Source: Tachypleus tridentatus
Lineage: Eukaryota; Arthropoda; Merostomata; Xiphosura; Limulidae
Reading direction: 5' to 3'
Assembly: GCF_004210375.1 (NCBI RefSeq)
Contig: NC_134830.1
Location: 868,001-932,000 of the forward strand
Length of the DNA stretch: 64,000 nucleotides
The notes beneath the pieces are model-generated. The model worked only from the letters and a program-made list of their open reading frames with translations, had not been told where the DNA came from and made no database searches. The first letter of the stretch is position 1; the number at the start of each line of letters is the position of its first letter. Made by a program: the position numbers and the translations under genes. Shown piece by piece: positions 34,190-47,221 of this stretch.

Positions 34190-37100
34190 ATTCTTTCAAG
34201 ATCACTTTTAATACGATATATGACGAGATTGGTAACAGTAATTAAATAGTTGTTGTTTCAAGATCACTTTTAATACGATATATGACGAGTTTGGTAACAG
34301 TAATGAAAATAATTATTCTTTCAAGATCACTTTTAATATGATATATGACGAGATTGGCAACAGAAAATAAATAATTATTCTTTCAAGATCGCTTTTAATA
34401 CGATATATGATGAGTTTGGTAACAGTAAGTAAATAATTATTATTTCAAGATCACTTTTAATTCGATATATGACGAGATTGGTAACAGTAATTAAATAGTT
34501 GTTGTTTCAAGATCACTTTTAATACGATATATGACGAGTTTGGTAACAGTAATGAAAATAATTATTCTTTCAAGATCACTTTTAATATGATATATGACGA
34601 GATTGGCAACAGAAAATAAATAATTATTCTTTCAAGATCGCTTTTAATACGATATATGATGAGTTTGGTAACAGTAAGTAAATAATTATTATTTCAAGAT
34701 CACTTTTAATACAATATATGACGAGATTGGTAACAGTAAGTAAATAGTTGCTGTTTCAAGATCACTTTTAATACGATATATGACGAGTTTGGTAACAGTA
34801 AGTAAATAATTATTTTTTCAAGATCACTTTTAATATGATATATGACGAGATTGGAAACAGAAAATAAATAATTATTCTTTCAAGGTCACTTTTAATACGA
34901 TATATGAGGAGTTTGGTAACAGTAATGAAAATAATTATTCTTTCACGATCACTTTTAATACGATATATGACGAGTTTGTTAACAGTAATGAAAATAATTA
35001 TTCTTTCAAGATCACTTTTAATATGATATATGACGAGATTGGTAACAGTAAGTAAATAATTATTCTTTCAAGATTACTTTTAATTCGATATATGACAAGA
35101 TTGGTAACAGTAAGTAAATAATTATTCTTTCAAGATCACTTTTAATACGATATATGACGAGTTTGGTAACAGTAAGTAAATAATTATTCTGCAAGATCAC
35201 TTTTAATATGATATATGACGAGATTGGCAACAGAAAATAAATAATTATTCTTTCGAGGTCACTTTTAATACGATATATGACGAGTTTGGTAACAGTAATG
35301 AAAATAATTATTCTTTTAAGATCACTTTTAATATGATATATGACGAGATTGGCAACAGAAAATAAATAATTATTCTTTCAAGATCGCTTTTAATACGATA
35401 TATGATGACTTTGGTAACAGTAAGTAAATAATTATTCTTTCAAAATCGCTTTTAATACGATATATGACGAGATTGGTAACAGTAAGTAAATAGTTGTTGT
35501 TTCAAGATCACTTTTAATACGATATATGACGAGTTTGGTAACAGTAAGTAAATAATTATTTTTTCAAGATCACTTTTAATATGATATATGAGAAGATTGG
35601 CAACAGAAAATAAATAATTATTCTTTCGAGGTCACTTTTAAAACGATATATGACGAGTTTGGTAACAGTAAGTAAATAATTATTCTTTCAAAATCGCTTT
35701 TAATACAATATATGACGAGATTGGTAACAGTAAGTAAATAGTTGCTGTTTCAAGATCACTTTTAATACGATATATGACGAGTTTGGTAACAGTAAGTAAA
35801 TAATTATTCTGCAAGATCACTTTTAATATGATATATGACGAGATTGGCAACAGAAAATAAATAATTATTCTTTCGAGGTCACTTTTAATACGATATATGA
35901 CGAGTTTGGTAACAGTAAGTAAATAATTATTATTTCAAGATCACTTTTAATACAATATATGACGAGATTGGTAACAGTAAGTAAATAGTTGCTGTTTCAA
36001 GATCACTTTTAATACGATATATGACGAGTTTGGTAACAGTAAGTAAATAATTATTTTTTCAAGATCACTTTTAATATGATATATGACGAGATTGGAAACA
36101 GAAAATAAATAATTATTCTTTCAAGGTCACTTTTAATACGATATATGAGGAGTTTGGTAACAGTAATGAAAATAATTATTCTTTCACGATCACTTTTAAT
36201 ACGATATATGACGAGTTTGTTAACAGTAATGAAAATAATTATTCTTTCAAGATCACTTTTAATATGATATATGACGAGATTGGTAACAGTAAGTAAATAA
36301 TTATTCTTTCAAGATTACTTTTAACTCGATATATGACAAGATTGGTAACAGTAAGTAAATAATTATTCTTTCAAGATCACTTTTAATACGATATATGACG
36401 AGTTTGGTAACAGTAAGTAAATAATTATTCTTCAAGATCACTTTTAATATGATATATGACGAGATTGGCAACAGAAAATAAATAATTATTCTTTCAAGGT
36501 CACTTTTAATACGATATATGACGAGTTTGGTAACAGTAATGAAAATAATTATTCTTTTAAGATCACTTTTAATATGATATATGACGAGATTGGCAACAGA
36601 AAATAAATAATTATTCTTTCAAGATCGCTTTTAATACGATATATGACGAGATTGGTAACAGTAAGTAAATAGTTGTTGTTTCAAGATCACTTTTAATACG
36701 ATATATGACGAGTTTGGTAACAGTAAGTAAATAATTATTTTTTCAAGATCACTTTTAATATGATATATGAGAAGATTGGCAACAGAAAATAAATAATTAT
36801 TCTTTCGAGGTCACTTTTAAAACGATATATGACGAGTTTGGTAACAGTAAGCAAATAATTATTTTTTCAAGATCACTTTTAATATGATATATGACGAGAT
36901 TGGCAACAGAAAATAAATAATTATTCTTTTGAGGTCACTTTTAATACGATATATGACGAGTTTGGCAACAGTAATGAAAATAATTATTCTTTCAAGATCA
37001 CTTTTAATACGATATATGACGAGTTTGGTAACAGTAATGAAAATAATTATTCTTTCAAGATCACTTTTAATATGATATATGACGAGATTGGCAACAGAAA

Positions 37101-38845
37101 ATAAATAATTATTCTTTCAAGATCGCTTTTAATACGATATATGATGAGTTTGGTAACAGTAAGTAAATAATTATTATTTCAAGATCACTTTTAATACAAT
37201 ATATGACGAGATTGGTAACAGTAAGTAAATAGTTGCTGTTTCAAGATCACTTTTAATACGATATATGACGAGTTTGGTAACAGTAAGTAAATAATTATTT
37301 TTTCAAGATCACTTTTAATATGATATATGACGAGATTGGAAACAGAAAATAAATAATTATTCTTTCAAGGTCACTTTTAATACGATATATGAGGAGTTTG
37401 GTAACAGTAATGAAAATAATTATTCTTTCACGATCACTTTTAATACGATATATGACGAGTTTGTTAACAGTAATGAAAATAATTATTCTTTCAAGATCAC
37501 TTTTAATATGATATATGACGAGATTGGTAACAGTAAGTAAATAATTATTCTTTCAAGATTACTTTTAATTCGATATATGACAAGATTGGTAACAGTAAGT
37601 AAATAATTATTCTTTCAAGATCACTTTTAATACGATATATGACGAGTTTGGTAACAGTAAGTAAATAATTATTCTGCAAGATCACTTTTAATATGATATA
37701 TGACGAGATTGGCAACAGAAAATAAATAATTATTCTTTCGAGGTCACTTTTAATACGATATATGACGAGTTTGGTAACAGTAATGAAAATAATTATTCTT
37801 TTAAGATCACTTTTAATATGATATATGACGAGATTGGCAACAGAAAATAAATAATTATTCTTTCAAGATCGCTTTTAATACGATATATGATGACTTTGGT
37901 AACAGTAAGTAAATAATTATTCTTTCAAAATCGCTTTTAATACGATATATGACGAGATTGGTAACAGTAAGTAAATAGTTGTTGTTTCAAGATCACTTTT
38001 AATACGATATATGACGAGTTTGGTAACAGTAAGTAAATAATTATTTTTTCAAGATCACTTTTAATATGATATATGAGAAGATTGGCAACAGAAAATAAAT
38101 AATTATTCTTTCGAGGTCACTTTTAAAACGATATATGACGAGTTTGGTAACAGTAAGCAAATAATTATTTTTTCAAGATCACTTTTAATATGATATATGA
38201 CGAGATTGGCAACAGAAAATAAATAATTATTCTTTTGAGGTCACTTTTAATACGATATATGACGAGTTTGGCAACAGTAATGAAAATAATTATTCTTTCA
38301 AGATCACTTTTAATACGATATATGACGAGTTTGGTAACAGTAATGAAAATAATTATTCTTTCAAGATAACTTTTAATATGATATATGACGAGATTGGTAA
38401 CAGTAAGTAAATAATTATTCTTTCAAGATTACTTTTAATTCGATATATGACAAGATTGGTAACAGAAAATAAATAATTATTCTTTCGAGGTCACTTTTAA
38501 TACGATATATGACGAGTTTGGTAACAGTAATGAAAATAATTATTCTTTCAAGATCACTTTTAATATGATATATGACGAGATTGGTAACAGTAAGTAAATA
38601 ATTATTCTTTCAAGATCACTTTTAATTCGATATATGACAAGATTGGTAACAGTAAGTAAATAATTATTCTTTCAAGATCACTTTTAATACGATATATGAC
38701 GAGATTGGTAACAGTAAGTAAATAATTATTCTTTCAAGATCCCTTTTAATACGATATATCACGAGATTGGTAACAGTAAGTAAAGAATTATTCTTTCAAG
38801 ATCACTTTTAATACAATATATGACGAGATTGTTAACAGTAAGTAT
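34190..38845 (+). repeat. 62-bp satellite with about 1242-bp higher-order repeat
   Basis: About 75 head-to-tail units of the type ctttcaagatcacttttaat, acgatatatgacgagtttgg, taacagtaagtaaataatta, tt. Two main unit types alternate: one with tacgatatatgacgagtttg and one with tatgatatatgacgagattg followed by caacagaaaataaat. A marker variant (ctttcacg) recurs at 34940, 36181 and 37425, giving a higher-order period of 1241-1244 bp (20 units). A shorter duplication of 4 units (about 249 bp) is seen at the left end (34255 vs 34504). There are no open frames. Confidence 0.97.
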
Positions 38846-38979
38846 GTAAGTACACTCAGTCATTAAAAACATACAAAAGAGTGAAAATTAGGCTTCAAAA
38901 AGGTGCAATATAAAGTTTCTCTTGGTGATTTTTTCAAGACCAGGTTTAAAAGAACGAGGGGAAGCAAACGAGTGTGTTT
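38846..38979. other. Short unannotated stretch
   Basis: Nothing recognisable. Confidence 0.3.
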
Positions 38980-39091
38980 TTCTTATAGCTTAACCACAGC
39001 AGGTTATCTGCTGAGCCCAATAAGGAGAATCGAACCCCTGATTGTGGTGTTGTAAATCCGTGGACTTACCACTGTACTGCAAGCGAGTCAA
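38980..39091 (-). repeat. SINE-B copy
   Basis: Reads aaccacagcaggttatctgc, gagaatcgaacccctgattg, gttgtaaatccgtggactta and ccactgtactgcaagcg, in reverse-complement order. Confidence 0.85.
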
Positions 39092-39574
39092 TAGCGGATG
39101 TTTTTAATAACTCCGTTTATCCCAAGCGTTATTTAATGCGCGTGGTACTAAAGAAAAGATGTGCACGTTGATGTAATAATAAAAGAACCGGGATAATAGT
39201 TACCTATTCTCAAAAGCCTAAAGCTCAAGTTATTACGCTAAGAACCAACAGTTACCTCCACATTCGGTCAGTATTCCCGCGTATTCGAACGTTTATCACA
39301 CATGCGCACTAACTCGCAAGGCAGAATTTACCATCTGAATTTTGTTATAGTTTGAAAGGAAGGAGAAGACACCGAATGTTTACGAATTCTTTAATCAGCT
39401 GTGTCTGAAGGGGACGCACCAGAAGATAAATCAGTGATATAGTTTATGAAATTAATTGCAAAAGATAATCAATTTACCTATAACTGAATGATGAAAATGA
39501 ATGAAATTAAAGTTGAAACGATATTATACTGGTCTTAAGAAACGACATTACGTTGGTTTCCGTTGAATTTCTGT
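39092..39574. other. Unannotated stretch
   Basis: No supported feature. Confidence 0.3.
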
Positions 39575-39792
39575 GTTAGCCTCAATTTTGAAGCGATAGG
39601 CTAGAAAGAGAGTGCAGCTAGTCAACACTAACCACTGTCAACTCTTGGGTTACTCTTATCGAATAGTGGGATTAAGCGATTCATTATAACATCCAAACAG
39701 CTGAAAGGGCGAGCATGTTCTGAGATGGGACTGGAAACTTTTACCCACATATTGCAAGTCCAGCACAATAACCACCAAGCCTGACCATACCT
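39575..39792 (-). repeat. SINE-A copy, diverged
   Basis: Retains cagctagtcaacactaacca, caactcttgggttactctta and gctgaaagggcgagcatgtt. The head (ataaccaccaagcctgacca) is decayed. Confidence 0.85.
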
Positions 39793-40207
39793 CAGAAAAC
39801 GAAAGCTATAGGTTATTTGGTTTGTCGTTTCAAAATGTAAATCAGAGAATTCGCATTAATGAAACATTAACCTCACCAATAGAAAATACAGAAACATACT
39901 GAAATAAATAATTTTGAAATACAAAACAATAATAACTAATAATAACAATTAAAAGTAAGTATAAATTGTAAGCAATTCTTTCTATCAAAGTATAATTCAT
40001 TGTGGTCATCACATTTCCAACGAAATTTTATTCCAAGATAACAAACACAAAAATGACATAAAAGTCTATACAAAATACACAGCAGCAGTATGCACAATAG
40101 ATAAAGAATAAAAAAAACGTTAAAATACACTAATGTACAGTAACTCTTCAAACCAAGTAATTACAGAACATTTGAAAGCACTGTTTTTGTTGTTGTTTTT
40201 TTTTATG
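39793..40207. other. Unannotated AT-rich stretch
   Basis: A minus-strand open frame of 71 codons (39936-40151) is hydrophobic and low-complexity, probably chance. Confidence 0.3.
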
Positions 40208-40495
40208 GGGCCTGGCATGGCCTAGCGCGTTAAGGCGTGCGCTTCGTAATCTGAGGGTCGCGGGTTCGCGCCCGAGTCGCGCCAAACATGCTTGCCCTCC
40301 CAGCCGTGGGGGCGTTATAATGTGACGGTCAATTCCACTATTCGTTGGTAAAAGAGTAGCCCAAGAGTTGGCGGTGAGTGGTGATGACTAGCTGCCTTCC
40401 CTCTAGTCTTACACTGCTAAATTAGGGACGGCTAGCACAGATAGCCCTCGAGTAGCTTTGTGTGAAATTCCAAAAAAAAACCAAACCAAAAAAAA
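40208..40495 (+). repeat. SINE-A copy, full length
   Basis: The head is ggcctggcatggcctagcgc, the B-box region is altered (gggttcgcgcccgag), the middle is gttggcggtgagtggtgatg, and the tail is tgtgaaattccaaaaaaaaa with CCAAA repeats. Confidence 0.95.
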
Positions 40496-42023
40496 CTGTT
40501 TTTTATCCTTTTGTAATGTATTTTTCGAAATATATTTTTACAAGTCTTCCGTAACTAGTAAATGTTCTTGTGAATAGGATGTAAATAGTTGTAATCTTGC
40601 TTTAGTTCTAGCTTCGAACTAAGGTGACATACTACAGTGACCATTCCATAAGATATACTGATTTAACCAGGCTTCTGAATTATGGAGGGGGTGGTGTAAA
40701 AATTTGCACAGGTTCGTATAAATACCTATAACGAGAACGATCACTGATATAGGTAACCAAGGAATGTGGGATACTGCAGAAGCCCCTTTTGTCTGACTTA
40801 AAATCATTGTATAGAAATAGTTCTTCTGTTTCTTTTTTTTTGGAAAAAGATACACAATCTTGCAGGATCTTGTCGTGTGAAGATGTAACAAACATTCCAC
40901 AGACCTAGTAAGCAGAAAAGTTTACTTGGTGTTTGGAAGCTGACTATTAGTACACATAAAACTCCTATCGTATCTGACTGTTTATGTAAGGAATAGATGT
41001 TTCTGTTTATTGTTTTACCATTATGTTTGAAATTATCCTCTGCTTCCCGTGTTCATATTACTCTCGTAGGCAAGTCTTTCTGACCTCACCCTTTCGATTT
41101 GCGGATTTAAAACCTAACTGTTGGTTACAGTTTTATCTCGGAATACTTCGTGACCAGCGCAAGTCCTCTTCGTATTAGTACAACTGACCAATATCCGGAT
41201 TTTACGATTTCATACCATCTTTAGCAGTAGCGAAAACCCTCTAGATTAATACGATGTGGAAGCACCTTTTACTTTGATACGAATGAATGATGCTGTGGAT
41301 ACAGTAAGATTGTTTTGAAAATTATGTCACCTTAAAATGGAATAAATTTTTTGTCAAACAGAGCTTTCAGCCCTTTTGCTTAAATATCACGTATCGTGCT
41401 AACAATAGTGCATTCTCTGATCAAGCTTTTGGTGTTGCGATAGGTTTATCAATATAATATCCACTATTGTGGATTCCATTCCGAAGATTCAATGAATGTT
41501 TTCACGATGTATTTGCTATGGTCATCAAACTTCTGTTAGCGATCAGAAATATACCGTTAATCAATTTACATTAATTGGACTGGTCTTACATTAAAGGATC
41601 TCGTAATTAAACTCAGAAGGATTCTTGGAATGGGTCCAATTAAGGGTTCGCGCTTAGCCGGATGTGCCACTGACTATCTCTATAACAGTGGTTGAGAAGG
41701 CAGTAAACCCTTAGACCGCATGGGATTAAGAAGTACACGTCCACATGCTCTGTTAACCTACCTGTAGTCCATGAACAACCTTGTTTGTTTCATTTTCTTG
41801 CTTGTCAGTACAGTAACCTTTTGTAAGTTAGAAAGGTTTGTAGGTTTATTGAAGTTATTGTTATTTACACTGTTTACTATTATTATTGTTTAAGAATGTA
41901 TTTTATTGCCTATTTCAGAACTAACCCCCTTGACGAGTAGAAATTACAACTCCTGAAGAGTCCCCTGGAGTTCATCTCTTTGGATGTTTTTATCTTTGGA
42001 GCTTTTAGGAAAAGGAAATCTGT
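40496..42023. other. Unannotated stretch
   Basis: About 1.5 kb without a recognisable repeat. Minus-strand open frames at 40619-40900 and 40680-40895 overlap each other and match nothing I know. Confidence 0.3.
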
Positions 42024-42034
42024 TATTTGTGTAG

Positions 42035-42290
42035 GCCCGGCATGGCCAGGTGGTTAAGGTACTCGACTCGTAATCCGACGGTCGCGGATTCGAATTCCCG
42101 TCACACCAAATATGCTTGCCCTTTCAGCCGCGGGGGCGCTATAATGTGACGGTCAATCCAAATTCGTTGATAAAAATGTAGCCCAAGAGTTGGCGGTGGG
42201 TGGTGATGACTAGCTAGTCTTACACTGCTAAATTAGGGATGGCTAGTGCAGGTAACCCTGGTGTAGCCTTGCGCGAAATTCAAAATAAAG
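42035..42290 (+). repeat. SINE-A insertion with 11-bp target-site duplication
   Basis: The head gcccggcatggccaggtggt runs to the tail gcgcgaaattcaaaataaag. The 11-mer tatttgtgtag lies directly before (42024-42034) and directly after (42291-42301). A stretch of the middle (ctgccttccct) is deleted. Confidence 0.95.
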
Positions 42291-42301
42291 TATTTGTGTA
42301 G

Positions 42302-43132
42302 CTTTGGGCTTTAACACCAAACAAAGATTGTTCTGCTTGAATTAATTAATTAGTGTTTATAACTGTGGTAGATTTAATTTTTATTATTTTACATTTTCTG
42401 CACTAAACAATATTTTTCAATAGAGAAAAATATTTCTTGTCGGTTACTTCTAATTAGTATTATATATGAACATTTCTCCAGGTGTCATACACAGTGTTAG
42501 GTAGACTACAGTAATGTGTAATACCAAAACTAGAGGGCTTTGACACTGTTACGAACAATATTAAGTCGGAAAGCGCAGTTGAACCCGCTGAACAAACTTT
42601 TACCTGTGCGTAATTTTAACTTGTGACGTCAACCTTTATCCATTAGAGGATGTACCAGTTCTGTTTCAACCGATAAAAGATTTTTATAATCATCTAATTG
42701 GTCACTGTATCCTACAGGTCTGTGTAAACAACCTCCAATGTCATCCTTGATTGACCAAACGTTACGAACTGTTTTGTCTTAGGTGAAGTACCTACCTTCA
42801 CCCCTCAAGGTTACCAGGTGGCGTTGTGCTACTTCTTGATTCTACGGTTTACACATGGCTTAACTTTCAGGAAACCACCAAACATTCTAGAAAATTGTGG
42901 AATAATTAATTCTACTTCACTGGATTTAATCATTAGAAAGGTTCCAACATTCAATTTCATAACTTCTAATTCATTAGATTATTGTGTTCGCGCCCATTAA
43001 GAAATGAACAAAAGATATATTCAAGGTTGCTTAATCTATTTCAGTAATAATTTACACAATTTTAATGTTTAAATTAGTGTAAGGCTTTGGTTAGTTACAT
43101 TTTCTTCAACTCGAAAATGAATACAGAGTAAA
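42302..43132. other. Unannotated stretch
   Basis: A 60-codon open frame at 42818-43000 is unsupported. The bases just after 42301 (gctttgggctttaacaccaa) resemble a SINE-B tail, so the SINE-A may have landed next to or inside an older SINE-B. Confidence 0.3.
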
Positions 43133-43324
43133 TTGCCCTTTCAGTCTTGAGGGCGTTATAATGTAACGGTCAATCCCACTATTCGTTGGTAAAAGAGTAG
43201 CCCAAGAATTGGCGGTGGGTGGTGATGACTAGCTTTCTTCCCTCTAGTTTTACACTGCTAAATTAGGGACGGCTAGCGCAGATAACCCAGGAGTAGCTTT
43301 GCGTGAAATTCAAAACAAAGCAAG
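43133..43324 (+). repeat. 5'-truncated SINE-A copy
   Basis: Starts in the middle block (gccctttcagtcttgagggc) without the tRNA head, and ends gcgtgaaattcaaaacaaag. 5' truncation is expected of RNA-copied elements. Confidence 0.9.
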
Positions 43325-43734
43325 CCAGAATAAATTACGCTAATGGTTTGTTCTGCAATTCCGAGTAAACCAAATTACGCATAATATAGCGATTTTTATG
43401 CTTTTATTTCTTAAAGATACCGTAAAACATAATTGTTGAAAGGAAACTCAATTAAACAAGTTCATAATGTCAATAATTCTATAAATTATTAGACAATCGT
43501 TTAGGGAATTAACGTTGAGAAACGTGTACAACATCTGATGGGTCATGTAGGCACCACAAGGGGAATATTAACGGAATGAGGCAGAATCGGCATCAGGTGA
43601 AATACTAGTATGCGGGACAACAGGACCATGAAGTCTTGCTACTGATTTTAATTACATATTTTGAATCGTGCTATAGGTGACGTCAAGTCGATATCAGATG
43701 AGGTAATGTTTAGGGTTAAATACAGAACTAGATG
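43325..43734. other. Unannotated stretch
   Basis: No feature seen. Confidence 0.3.
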
Positions 43735-44115
43735 AAATCGTGTTATGTGTCACTTAAAACATCAAGTAAAGCAAAGTGATGTGTCAATTAAAGTAGCAAG
43801 GGGAGTCATGCTATATATTACTTAAAACACTAAGTGAAGCCATGTGAAATGTGACTTAAAACACCAAGCGAAGCCACTTGATGTGTCACTTAAAACACCA
43901 AGTGAGTCATGCGATTATTTACTTAAAGCAGCAGATGAAGCTATGTGTCGCTTAAAGAACAAAGTGAAACCACGTGATGTATCATTTAAAGCAGCAAGAA
44001 AGTCATGCCATGTGCCACTTAAAACACAAAGTGAAGCCATGTAACGTGCCACTTAAGGCACCAAGTGAGCCATGCGATGGGTTACTTGAATTAGCAGATG
44101 AAGCTATATGTCGTT
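43735..44115 (+). repeat. Degenerate minisatellite, about 33-35-bp unit
   Basis: About eleven imperfect units of the pattern gatgtgtcacttaaaacacc + aagtgaagccat. A 66-codon open frame at 43844-44044 arises because the period is near a multiple of three; it translates the repeat (Leu-Lys-x-x-x-x-x-x-Asp-Val-Ser pattern) and is not a convincing gene. Confidence 0.85.
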
Positions 44116-44164
44116 ATGGAATACGTGTGAATTAGATGGAGTGGTATTATGGGTCATGAATAAC

Positions 44165-44262
44165 TCCACGTGAGTCATGCTATAAAACACGTGTGAAAGT
44201 ACAAGGCCCCCGTATTACGTAATTGCGATTTTAGAAAGTTGAGTCACTGAGTAGGGAGCAGA
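44165..44262 (+). repeat. Segmental duplicate, copy 1
   Basis: Contains gtcatgctataaaacacgtg, tgaaagtacaaggcccccgt, attacgtaattgcgatttta, gaaagttgagtcactgag and cagacc. All correspond in order to copy 2 at 46625-46750. Confidence 0.8.
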
Positions 44263-44507
44263 CCTTTACACCATAAGGTTACAACTTTGGGAAATAAAAG
44301 TGAAATACAGTGAACATTTAAGGCAGGCTTCGTCTAAAGCGACAAGTCATTATACAAATACTACACTAGTAACTATAAGTTAATTGTACGCTAGATATTC
44401 AGTAAAGAAAACAGACTCTTGCATTGTTTCTCTGTTTACGATTTGTGTGTTTGGTTATCCACAGACACGTGCTGTAAAAGAGACATAATTAGTCATTGTT
44501 CACACAG

Positions 44508-44690
44508 AGAAGGTTATTTTACTCTTTGTTCGTTAACATACACGCACAGAGAAGGTTATTTTACTCTTTGTTCATTAACATACACGTACAGAGGTTATTT
44601 TACTCTTTGTTCATGAACATACATGTACAGAGGTTATTTTACTCTTTGTTCATGAACATACATGTACAGAGGTTATTTTACTCGTTACTT
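44508..44690 (+). repeat. 36-39-bp tandem repeat, 5 units
   Basis: The unit gttattttactctttgttca + ttaacatacacgtacagag is repeated five times. The earlier units carry an extra aga. Overlapping small open frames are repeat translations. Confidence 0.92.
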
Positions 44691-45974
44691 ACAAACAGAT
44701 ACGTGCTGTGAAAAGAGATATGATTGTACGTTATTCGTATCAGAAAGATCACTTTACTATCTCACACCAAATATGTGTATGGAGTACACGATTATCTTAA
44801 GTATACAACTTTGAGTTCATCACAACTACGAAGTTTTGAAGATTAATGAACTTGAAGGTTTTGTTCGTAAGGTTAAGACACATTGACTTCCACTACCCAC
44901 TTCGTGACTAAACCGAACAAAAACAATACCCATTTTATTTGTTTTACAATATGAGAAACATTCCATTATTTAATTATCAGGACGCATATGATTTTGTGTA
45001 GATCGACGAGCCAAAAACATTTTTACCGGATTTTCTCAGGTCACAACAATTAGATTCTCACACACAGGGAGTCTAATTCAGATAGCAAACTAATAGAATT
45101 TTAGACTAAACATATGACATTTAATTTTAGGTTTATGCACATCTGGATCACATGGATTATTGAAGACGCTGGAAATAATACAACATTAGACGTAAGTACA
45201 AAACTAGTATTTATCACGAATTATTATTCAAATTATTAATATTTTACTGCGTAGTTACTGCGTGAGAGAGATTAAATATTACATACAATTATCAAATAAT
45301 TGATTTTCTGATAGAATATGAAAATAAACACTTATTGTAGTCGTTGTAATGCTCCATAGACATAAATACAGAAACTAGTAAAAGTATAGCCTCTAGGGGG
45401 GTATGTTACATAATTACCATAGCATGTAGCACTGGCAGCGAGTTCAATTTCTACTTAGCTTTACAGCGAAATGATCGCCACGCCAACATTTATTATGTCC
45501 TCCAGTCCACTGAACTGAATATACTAGTTGTCAATCTCTATACTTTATTGTTAAGTGGTTCATATTACATTTACCACAAGCATCAGAAATTAAATCAAGC
45601 CATCATTCAGAGGTCGTGAAACACTAGAATCAGTTAATATATCACATTTAAAATTATCCATCCATTCATCTGTCTATCTTTTTATCATGATTTTTGCTTA
45701 AAGGGGAGTTGTTAAGGGGATCGTAATTATATAAGCTCAAAAAAGAACAGTAAAATCAAAGAGTCATCAAACGTGACAAATTAGGATATTTTCTTTACTG
45801 AAAATTTAAATTCGTACACAGTCCCTTTTTCGTTACATTTCACTAAATTATAGATTTAGTTTCAAAAGCTTTTTAATACGTATATAAAAAATTGTCTTCA
45901 TTCTTTGATTTTTATACAGTTTTCTGTTATTTGTGTCTGAATCACTTAAAGAACACTGCTGAAAACGTTAAAAA
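44691..45974. other. Unannotated AT-rich stretch
   Basis: No gene or repeat recognised. Confidence 0.3.
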
Positions 45975-46275
45975 AAAGCAAAATCATTTCAGTTTGGTAA
46001 AACACCTATTTAATAAAAAACTTTTGGCTTTTCTAAAGCACCTATTTGATAAAATATTGAAGCTTCTTTAAAGCACTTATTTGACAAAAACTTGTGGCTC
46101 TTATAAAGCATCTCTTTGATAAAAACTTGAGGTTTTCTAAAGCACCTACTTGATAAAAATGAGGCTTTTTTAAAGCACCTATTTGATAAAAAACTCGAAG
46201 GTTTTCTAAAGTACCTATTTCATAAAAATTTGAAGTTACTCTAAAGCACCTATCTGATAACAAAATTTGAGGTTT
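45975..46275 (-). repeat. Degenerate minisatellite, about 34-36-bp unit, 8 units
   Basis: The pattern taaagcacctatttgataaa + aacttgaggctttt repeats about eight times. The minus-strand 106-codon open frame at 46042-46362 is largely its translation. Confidence 0.9.
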
Positions 46276-46624
46276 CGAGTGCTGTAATAATTTTCCACTC
46301 CTAAAACCATTTGATAAAGGGAAGAATGATAAAAGAACACCTGGATTTGGGGGTGGTGGCATGCTTTACATGGTGATACAGTACACTGAGCAGAAAAATG
46401 ACCGAGTCCAGCTCTTTACTGTTATTAATAACTGTAAAACACTAATATTCAAATTGACAAACCTCTCTTTTGTGACTTTTCTCCAGAGCTCATCATGGTT
46501 GAGGACATGAAGCCTGATAGCAAGAACCATTAAGATACGTTCGCTACCGAGTTCAAATAACTAAAAAAAAAAGACATCTTATTGGGACATCTGTAGCAAT
46601 ACTTCACGTAACATTTGCCACCTT
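46276..46624. other. Unannotated stretch
   Basis: No feature seen. Confidence 0.3.
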
Positions 46625-46750
46625 AAACGACACCAGGTGAAGTCAAGCTATAAACCATGTGTGAAAGTGCAAGCCCCCTGCTTTACTCCCACGCATTACA
46701 TAATTGAGACTTTAGAAGGTTGAGTGACTTTATTATAGAACAGACCCCCT
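46625..46750 (+). repeat. Segmental duplicate, copy 2
   Basis: Reads gaagtcaagctataaaccat, gtgtgaaagtgcaagccccc, attacataattgagacttta, gaaggttgagtgact and cagacccc, a diverged copy of 44165-44262 with a short insertion. Confidence 0.8.
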
Positions 46751-47102
46751 CTTACTTGACTAAATATATCACATACCGAGGTACATTTTACTAAGACATA
46801 GTCTTTGACTTAAAATAGTCGATGTTTTTAAAATGATTCACAGACAACGTGTTTACTCTTTTCCACTCAAGAAATACTGGGTGTACAGAAAAGTGAAGGT
46901 GATGATAATACGTTAGAACCTGTAATTCTAGGCTTAGCTAAGTTCATTTATTCACTTTAGTTCCAGATCTAATTTAACACATAAAATATTTGTATTCAAT
47001 TATTCTGAATCCTGTACAAGACGATAAAAATTAAAAAAACTATAGTGAAATTTGACTTGGTGTTCCAGAATGTTTTATGTATCACACGTCGAATCGTATT
47101 TG
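46751..47102. other. Unannotated stretch
   Basis: No feature seen. Confidence 0.3.
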
Positions 47103-47221
47103 TTTGTATTTTTGCACAGAGCTACACAATGAGATTTCCGTGCTCTACCGATCACGGGTATCTAAACCAGGTTCTAGAGTTGTAACGCCCACAGACATAT
47201 CGATGTGTTACTGGGGGAGGC
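47103..47221 (-). repeat. SINE-B copy
   Basis: The plus strand reads gtttgtatttttgcacagag, gatcacgggtatctaaacca, gttgtaacgcccacagacat and gtgttactgggggagg. Confidence 0.75.

Noticed and set aside
18175..38845. Common origin of the two 62-bp repeats (18 kb and 34-39 kb)
   Set aside because: The unit lengths agree, but I see no sequence similarity between the units.
34190..38845. CRISPR-like array
   Set aside because: The units are contiguous satellite copies with no unique spacers, in a eukaryotic context.
43844..44044. 66-codon repeat-containing open frame
   Set aside because: It arises from a minisatellite with a period near a multiple of three; no start context or family supports it.
46042..46362. 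106-codon minus-strand open frame
   Set aside because: Most of it translates a degenerate 34-36-bp tandem repeat.
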